A program made the position numbers and the translations under genes. Shown in pieces: positions 6,254 through 10,020 of a stretch of 10,020 nt of DNA (its first letter is position 1; every line of letters begins with the position of its first letter). Source of the stretch: an uncultured Collinsella sp. (lineage in GTDB: Bacteria; Actinomycetota; Coriobacteriia; Coriobacteriales; Coriobacteriaceae); assembly GCA_900554595.1 (NCBI GenBank), contig USHZ01000064.1:1-10020 (forward strand). The letters are read 5' to 3'. The notes under the pieces were generated by a model, which saw only the letters and a list, made by a program, of their open reading frames with translations, was not told the origin of the DNA and searched no databases.

Positions 6254-6287
6254 AGTTTATGAGGGGTTAAACGAGACACGTGAGACA
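6254..6287 (-). promoter_or_regulatory. Weak candidate promoter of the thiolase operon
   Basis: On the minus strand TAAACT (6254-6259) is a possible -10 element. The hexamer 17 bp upstream is CACGTG (6277-6282), a poor -35. That position is covered by a 6-bp direct repeat, GAGACA at 6273-6278 and 6282-6287, on the plus strand, which could bind an activator. The predicted transcription start near 6247 gives a leader of about 150 nt. Confidence 0.3.
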
Positions 6288-6328
6288 AAAAGCCCCGATG
6301 TGTCCCATCATATGGGACACATCGGGGC
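6287..6328 (-). terminator. Strong terminator of the PPTase-TetR transcript
   Basis: Positions 6292-6308 pair perfectly with 6312-6328, giving a 17-bp uninterrupted stem with a 3-nt loop, followed on the minus strand directly by TTTTT. It lies about 107 nt beyond the TetR stop codon and insulates the thiolase operon from transcription arriving from upstream. The stem is longer than the 11-12 bp of the other terminators here. Confidence 0.88.
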
Positions 6329-6435
6329 CAGGCGTTCCAAATAGCAGATAAACGGACTCGTATTATTTGAGTTAATGATCCGAGATATCTAAAATTCGCC
6401 CTGAATACAACCGTTTATCCCCAGATATCGACCGC

Positions 6436-7053
6436 TCACGCGAGCGGCCTTTCAAAATCGGGAATACGTGGGTGCCAATGACGCGACGCGTCGTCGACAA
6501 ACAGCGGTGCGTAGAACATGCGATTGAGGGCAGCGGCAACGGTGCGCGCCTCAAGGTCGGGCCGGGCCTCGAGCCAATACTGAATGAGGTTATGGTGACC
6601 CGCAAGCGCAAAGGCTAGATACAGGTCGAGGTCCGTTTCATCGGAAAATGTCGAGCGAAGCCGATTGCGAAAATAGTCATGCATAAAGATCGTTGCCTTG
6701 TGAGCAAACACCGGATCGCCGTTATCGCTGTTAAGCGCCAAAACTTTCAAGCGATTAGCCTGGAGAATCTCCATGCGCTTGATCATCGTGGGCGTAGGAT
6801 CCAGCTGCGCATCGCCAAAACGAGCCTCCAGCGCAACATCATTGATGTCCTGCATATTCTGGAGCAGCTCATCTTCAAAACGTTTAACCACATCATCGAC
6901 AGAGCGATAACAGCGATAGAACGTCGATTTGGAAGTATGGGCAAGGCGAAGTACCTCGGCCACCTTAATCGACTGCACCGGAGTTGCCGTCATAAGCTCA
7001 AAGACGGCATCCTCGATCCGTGAAGCGGTATCGTTTTGAGCGTTCAGTGGCAT
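6436..7053 (-). CDS. TetR/AcrR-family transcriptional regulator
   Basis: This 205-residue protein has the TetR layout: an N-terminal DNA-binding domain of about 60 residues and a helical ligand-binding/dimerisation domain. The helix-turn-helix is at about residues 28-49: Ser-Ile-Lys-Val-Ala-Glu-Val-Leu..., then Ser-Lys-Ser-Thr-Phe-Tyr-Arg-Cys-Tyr, which matches the family 'tkgtfYryF' recognition helix. The C-terminal part has no recognisable ligand-specific motif. The ATG at 7053 has a GGGGAGG site 6 nt upstream. It follows the PPTase gene by 28 nt and is probably cotranscribed with it. It lies directly upstream of the thiolase operon, whose promoter region carries an 18-bp palindrome. The simplest model is a local repressor of that operon responding to an acyl metabolite; neither binding nor ligand is shown by the sequence. 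Confidence 0.9.
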   Translation of the reverse strand: MPLNAQNDTASRIEDAVFELMTATPVQSIKVAEVLRLAHTSKSTFYRCYRSVDDVVKRFEDELLQNMQDINDVALEARFGDAQLDPTPTMIKRMEILQANRLKVLALNSDNGDPVFAHKATIFMHDYFRNRLRSTFSDETDLDLYLAFALAGHHNLIQYWLEARPDLEARTVAAALNRMFYAPLFVDDASRHWHPRIPDFERPLA

Positions 7054-7081
7054 AGCGGCCTCCCCTATTGTCGATTGGCTC

Positions 7082-7771
7082 CTATGCTACCCGAAAGGTG
7101 TGCTCCTTGAGGACGATACGAGGCATAGAGCGCGCCGCACAAGAGATGACGCAGCGACCGTATGTCACCGACGAAGTATTCCATCCGTCGGGCATACCGT
7201 CTTTGCGAGGGTCAATCGAAAACCCGACACCCTCAGCCTTGAGAATGGCCTCGATGCGCGTCCACGTCTGACTCAGACGAAGATTGCGTTCTTGCAAATT
7301 GGAGGCAGCGTTAATCCACGCGCGCTCGTCGTCGTTCGCCATACGCTCAACCGCAACGGGAGCAATCTCATCGATCGCCTCGATATCCACGCCAATAGGT
7401 CCTCCGCCCGACCGAGCAGCATCGGAAACAGCGAGGACGGCCACGCTTCCGCCATGTGAAATGGAAATAGAGGGGGCCTCCCCATCCACAAGCTCGATCT
7501 TGCCGAAAGCAGAACGCGCAAGCTGGGTGTCATCGAAGACACCCAGGGCGTCGCGAAGAAGCAGACCCACGCCTGCGGCTTCCCTCCGAGACGCAATTGG
7601 GAGATCCCCATTGGAGGCACGTAAGGCATAGCGTCCCGCGATTGATGCCATATCAACGGTCTCGCCGGGATCGATCGCAGAAACGTCAACGAGATGCACG
7701 GTTATGTTCAAAATGGTCAACCCCCACTCGATTGAGATGACAAGGCTAAGCAGACGCTCAGAACCGCTCAT
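7082..7771 (-). CDS. 4'-phosphopantetheinyl transferase (Sfp type)
   Basis: This cytoplasmic enzyme transfers the phosphopantetheine arm of CoA to the serine of carrier proteins. In the 229-residue form the motifs are Ser-Ile-Ser-Ile-Ser-His-Gly-Gly at 101-108, Gly-Val-Asp-Ile-Glu at 127-131 (Mg-binding Asp129 and Glu131), and Trp-Thr-Arg-Ile-Glu-Ala-Ile-Leu-Lys-Ala-Glu-Gly at 170-181 (metal-binding Glu174 and Lys178). Family members usually read W-[TS]-x-K-E; the Lys before Glu is Ile here. The start is uncertain. The first ATG (7771) has AAAGG only at 15 nt, while the recognisable fold begins at residue 22. A TTG start at 7711, preceded by a G-rich run 9 nt upstream, would give 209 residues and leave room for a promoter. 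Its likely client is the carrier protein at 4029-4262, because that is the only carrier gene in view and the TetR gene sits between. Confidence 0.9.
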   Translation of the reverse strand: MSGSERLLSLVISIEWGLTILNITVHLVDVSAIDPGETVDMASIAGRYALRASNGDLPIASRREAAGVGLLLRDALGVFDDTQLARSAFGKIELVDGEAPSISISHGGSVAVLAVSDAARSGGGPIGVDIEAIDEIAPVAVERMANDDERAWINAASNLQERNLRLSQTWTRIEAILKAEGVGFSIDPRKDGMPDGWNTSSVTYGRCVISCAARSMPRIVLKEHTFRVA

Positions 7772-7799
7772 TCATGAATCGAGGTACCTTTTGCCGGCG

Positions 7800-7819
7800 A
7801 TTTGGCGACCCATTTGGCG
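7800..7819. repeat. Short direct repeat upstream of the PPTase gene
   Basis: ATTTGGCG occurs at 7800-7807 and again at 7812-7819, a 12-bp period. It lies between the tRNA terminator and the PPTase start, where a promoter or operator would be expected. I find no clear -10/-35 pair in this gap, so the function is unknown. Confidence 0.3.
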
Positions 7820-7823
7820 GCAT

Positions 7824-7860
7824 AAAACAAAACAGCCCAGAGGCCAAGCCTCTGGGCTGC
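7824..7860 (-). terminator. Rho-independent terminator of the tRNA transcript
   Basis: Positions 7833-7844 pair perfectly with 7848-7859 (12 bp, 3-nt loop). On the minus strand TTTTGTTTT follows. It lies 8 nt beyond the CCA end of tRNA-Val. Confidence 0.92.
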
Positions 7861-7867
7861 GAACATT

Positions 7868-7942
7868 TGGTGGGCGTTAGAAGATTTGAACTTCTGACCT
7901 CTTCCGTGTCAGGGAAGCGCTCTCCCCCTGAGCTAAACGCCC
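7868..7942 (-). tRNA. tRNA-Val (anticodon GAC)
   Basis: On the minus strand a full cloverleaf can be folded by eye over 75 nt. The acceptor stem is GGGCGTT with AACGCCC, there is a D-arm with GCTCAGGGGGAGAGC, and the anticodon stem is CTTCC/GGAAG with loop CTGACAC, giving anticodon GAC (valine). A T-arm with TTCAAAT follows, and discriminator A precedes an encoded CCA. It is only 3 nt downstream of tRNA-Gly and shares its promoter. Confidence 0.95.
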
Positions 7943-7945
7943 AAA

Positions 7946-8021
7946 TGGAGCGGACAACGGGGCTCGAACCCGCGACCCCAACCTTGGCAAGGTTGTGCTC
8001 TACCAACTGAGCCATGTCCGC
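7946..8021 (-). tRNA. tRNA-Gly (anticodon GCC)
   Basis: The 76-nt cloverleaf on the minus strand has acceptor GCGGACA with TGTCCGC, a D-arm GCTCAGTTGGTAGAGC, anticodon stem CAACC/GGTTG with loop TTGCCAA (anticodon GCC, glycine), and a T-arm GCGGG-TTCGAGC-CCCGT. Discriminator T precedes an encoded CCA. It is the first tRNA of the pair. Confidence 0.96.
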
Positions 8022-8033
8022 TTACGAGGATTA

Positions 8034-8062
8034 ATCATACGTGATGCCCGCATCCTATGCAA
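8034..8062 (-). promoter_or_regulatory. Strong sigma70-type promoter of the tRNA pair
   Basis: On the minus strand TTGCAT (8057-8062) and TATGAT (8034-8039) are separated by exactly 17 bp, close to consensus. An A/T-rich stretch at about 8066-8083, immediately upstream of the -35, resembles an UP element as expected for a stable-RNA promoter. Transcription would start near 8027, a few bases before the tRNA-Gly 5' end. Confidence 0.85.
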
Positions 8063-8153
8063 GAACTTTTTTTGAAATATTTTGCGACGCCCTCGCGAAG
8101 ACATCAGCCACCACGGAAGGCACAGGCAAACGCAAACTCGCCGCAAGAGGCCC

Positions 8154-9887
8154 CTACAACTCAGCGAGCATGATCCAGACAGAGCTGTCCTGCGCGAGCC
8201 TGCCATCTGCGAGCGGTGATGAGGTGAGCAGGACCCTGCCCGCCGGCAGCTCCACGGGTGCTGCACCGAAGTTCGTCACACACGCCCAGCCGTTGTCGCG
8301 GCGATAGGCGATGACGCCGCCCTCAGCGCCCTCGGCACCATCCGCAAGACCGGTGCGCCCGTCAAGATCGAGCCACGCAAGATCGTTAGCGCACCCGTGC
8401 AGCTTGCGCCGCAGCCAGAGGGCGTCACGATAGAGCGCAAGCATCGATGTCGGGGCCGCTTCTTCCCTATCGACAGCGTAATCGGAAAACCATGCAGGCT
8501 GTGGCAGATGGGGCGCCGCATCGGCGTCCGCCGGCGAAAACCCAAACGATCCGCCCTGCGTGGGATCGTCCGCCGCCACCCACGGCAGGGGCACACGACA
8601 GCCGTCGCGCCCCTTCTCGCGCTTCGGTCCGTGCGTATTGGTCGCAGTGGGATCTTCGAGTGCAGCCCACGGGATATCAGCCACCTCAAAAAGGCCGAGC
8701 TCCTCACCCTGATACACGTATGCCGATCCCGGAAGCGCCAGCTCAAGCAAAAGGGCCGCCCGCGCGCGGCGCTCGCCGAGTTCACGGTCCTCGTCATAAG
8801 ACGACCCGTCGCGTAAGAGCCAGTCGAGCGCAATCTGGTGGTAGCGCGTCGCCTTGATCTGCGGCAGGGCATAGCGCGTCGCCACGCGCGGCACATCGTG
8901 GTTGGAGAGTACCCAGGTCGAGGCGGAATCGGATTCGATGGCTGCCTTCAAGCCCTCCTCAATTGCAGCGTGCATGTCATCATAGGTCCAAGTGGCCTTG
9001 GCGAACTCAAAGTTAAATGTCTGGCCAAGCTCGCTTGGGCGCGCGTAGAGATACTGGCGCTCGGGCAGCACCCACGCCTCGGCAACGGCACTGCGCGGCG
9101 GATTATAGCGGTCGAACACGCGGCGCCACTCGCGATAGATCTCGTGAACCTCATTGCGATCCCACAGCGGATGGGTGCCGTCGTCAACCATGTCATCGCC
9201 CTCGGCGAGATGCCACTGGTCGAGATCATCGCGGTCGAGATCCTTGGCGAGACCGTGTGCCACATCAATGCGAAAGCCGTCGACGCCTCGATCGCTCCAA
9301 AACGCCAGAACGTTGCAAAAGAACGCGCGAACCTCGGGGCATGACCAGTCAAAGTCCGGCTGCTCGGGCGTAAACATGTGCAGATACCACTGACCGTCCG
9401 CAACACGCGTCCAGGCGGGGCCGCCAAAGTTGGCATTCCAATTGGTGGGAGGCAGCTCACCGTGCTCGCCGCGACCATCGCGGAAGATATAGCGGGCGCG
9501 CTCGGGCGATCCGGGACCGGCGGCAAGAGCGGCTTTGAACCAGGGGTGCTGGTTGGACGAATGGTTGGGCACGATGTCGACGATGACCTTGATGCCGCGC
9601 GCGTGAGCCGCGGCGATCATGTCATCGAAGTCGTCAAGCGAGCCGAGACGTGGATCGACATCGCAGTAGTCTGCCACATCATAGCCACCATCGACAAGAG
9701 GCGATGGGTAAAACGGGCTCAGCCAGATGGCCTCGATACCCAGCCGCTCAAGATAGTCCATCTGCTGGGTAATGCCCGCGATATCGCCCAGACCCGAACC
9801 AGTCGAATCCTTAAACGAGCGCGGGTAAATCTGATAGATCGCGGCATCGGACATCCATGAGCGCGAGGAGGACTTTTCCGTAGCCAT
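8154..9887 (-). CDS. GH13 alpha-glucosidase / oligo-1,6-glucosidase
   Basis: This cytoplasmic glycoside hydrolase of family 13 releases glucose from the non-reducing end of malto- or isomalto-oligosaccharides. From the ATG at 9887 (577 residues) the TIM-barrel starts near Ile-Tyr-Gln-Ile-Tyr-Pro-Arg (17-23). The four conserved regions are Asp104...Asn108-His109 (I), Gly-Phe-Arg-Ile-Asp208 (II, nucleophile), Glu270 in Val-Ala-Glu-Ala-Trp (III, acid/base) and Asn329-His330-Asp331 (IV). GRDGCRVPLPW at 426-436 and a C-terminal beta-domain follow. Val209 after the nucleophile is a residue associated with alpha-1,6 activity in oligo-1,6-glucosidases, but actinobacterial alpha-1,4 enzymes may share it. 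The frame is open to 9977, but the family N-terminus and an AGGGAG site 10 nt before 9887 support the shorter form. No signal peptide is seen. It is separated from downstream genes by the tRNA promoter and appears unrelated to the acyl-transfer block. Confidence 0.94.
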   Translation of the reverse strand: MATEKSSSRSWMSDAAIYQIYPRSFKDSTGSGLGDIAGITQQMDYLERLGIEAIWLSPFYPSPLVDGGYDVADYCDVDPRLGSLDDFDDMIAAAHARGIKVIVDIVPNHSSNQHPWFKAALAAGPGSPERARYIFRDGRGEHGELPPTNWNANFGGPAWTRVADGQWYLHMFTPEQPDFDWSCPEVRAFFCNVLAFWSDRGVDGFRIDVAHGLAKDLDRDDLDQWHLAEGDDMVDDGTHPLWDRNEVHEIYREWRRVFDRYNPPRSAVAEAWVLPERQYLYARPSELGQTFNFEFAKATWTYDDMHAAIEEGLKAAIESDSASTWVLSNHDVPRVATRYALPQIKATRYHQIALDWLLRDGSSYDEDRELGERRARAALLLELALPGSAYVYQGEELGLFEVADIPWAALEDPTATNTHGPKREKGRDGCRVPLPWVAADDPTQGGSFGFSPADADAAPHLPQPAWFSDYAVDREEAAPTSMLALYRDALWLRRKLHGCANDLAWLDLDGRTGLADGAEGAEGGVIAYRRDNGWACVTNFGAAPVELPAGRVLLTSSPLADGRLAQDSSVWIMLAEL

Positions 9888-9930
9888 GGGGTGTATCTCC
9901 CTTGCAACGAGGTTTTGCGAGATGCCCACG

Positions 9931-9961
9931 ATGATACGCCCAAAGCTGACATTCACGGCAA
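9931..9961 (-). promoter_or_regulatory. Possible promoter of the alpha-glucosidase gene
   Basis: On the minus strand TATCAT (9931-9936) is a good -10 match. TTGCCG (9956-9961) is a passable -35, but the spacer is 19 bp, longer than ideal. If used, transcription would start near 9924, inside the longer open frame, which supports the ATG at 9887. I see no clear operator in 9888-10020. Confidence 0.35.
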
Positions 9962-10020
9962 ATAACGCCACAGCCACGCCCCAAAACGCTCGCCCCCTCT
10001 CGGGTTCGAGCCCATGCGAT

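Noticed and set aside
7758..8015. Open frames on both strands across the two tRNA genes
   Set aside because: The translations (such as the Thr-Gly-Leu-Glu-Pro-Ala-Thr-Pro stretch) are the familiar artefact of translating tRNA genes; both cloverleaves are intact.
7868..8021. tRNA pair as an integration site of a mobile element
   Set aside because: I see no integrase or transposase gene and no convincing duplicate of a tRNA 3' end in the window.
9888..9977. N-terminal extension of the alpha-glucosidase to an ATG at 9977
   Set aside because: The added 30 residues do not match GH13 N-termini, and the ATG at 9887 has a ribosome-binding site and a possible promoter inside the extension.
9985..10020. 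T-loop-like GGTTCGAGCC at the right edge, suggesting a tRNA
   Set aside because: The flanking bases do not form a 5-bp T-stem and no anticodon or D-arm can be folded upstream; the window ends too soon to judge further.
1..10020. CRISPR arrays, insertion sequences and prophage genes
   Set aside because: No regularly spaced repeats, transposase motifs, terminal inverted repeats or phage structural genes are visible.

Overview
The window looks like chromosomal DNA from a GC-rich Gram-positive anaerobe of the Actinomycetota, most plausibly class Coriobacteriia (Collinsella-like). This rests on base composition, the GH13 alpha-glucosidase with its 'FRIDVAHG' and 'GRDGCRVPLPW' signatures, and the mix of fermentative genes. 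It is an impression; no search was run. All protein genes and both tRNAs that I accept lie on the minus strand, so transcription runs from high to low coordinates.

Layout in the direction of transcription: (1) a GH13 alpha-glucosidase (9887-8154); (2) a strong sigma70-like promoter driving a tRNA-Gly(GCC)/tRNA-Val(GAC) pair and its terminator (8062-7824); (3) an Sfp-type 4'-phosphopantetheinyl transferase followed 28 nt later by a TetR-family regulator (7771-6436), closed by a 17-bp perfect terminator hairpin (6328-6287); (4) a regulatory region with an 18-bp near-perfect palindrome, a structured leader and a second dyad (6287-6094); (5) a six-gene block: thiolase-fold acyltransferase, DUF35 Zn-ribbon/OB-fold protein, acyl carrier protein, phosphotransacetylase, butyrate kinase-family kinase and an MFS transporter (6093-626); (6) a terminator and a small unrecognised membrane protein (520-53).

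The most interesting content is the six-gene block with its upstream PPTase and TetR gene. Thiolase/DUF35 pairs are known from PhlC/PhlB of phloroglucinol acylation and from the archaeal thiolase/HMG-CoA synthase assembly. Here the pair is joined to a dedicated carrier protein (Ser36 in a Gly-Ser-Met motif) that is nearly fused, at 5-nt and 3-nt spacings, to a Pta and a Buk-type kinase. A coherent reading is a carrier-protein-linked acyl-transfer pathway. The thiolase complex would make or cleave a beta-keto acyl unit, the acyl group would pass through the ACP and/or CoA to Pta, and the kinase would harvest the acyl phosphate as ATP. The MFS protein would move the acid or its precursor, the PPTase would activate the ACP, and the TetR protein would sense the substrate or product. 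The pathway, its direction and its substrate are inference. No dehydrogenase, crotonase or acyl-CoA dehydrogenase is present, so this is not an ordinary butyrate operon.

The block contains internal hairpins with U-rich tails between DUF35 and ACP and, more weakly, between the kinase and the transporter. These suggest attenuation that sets the ratio of its modules.
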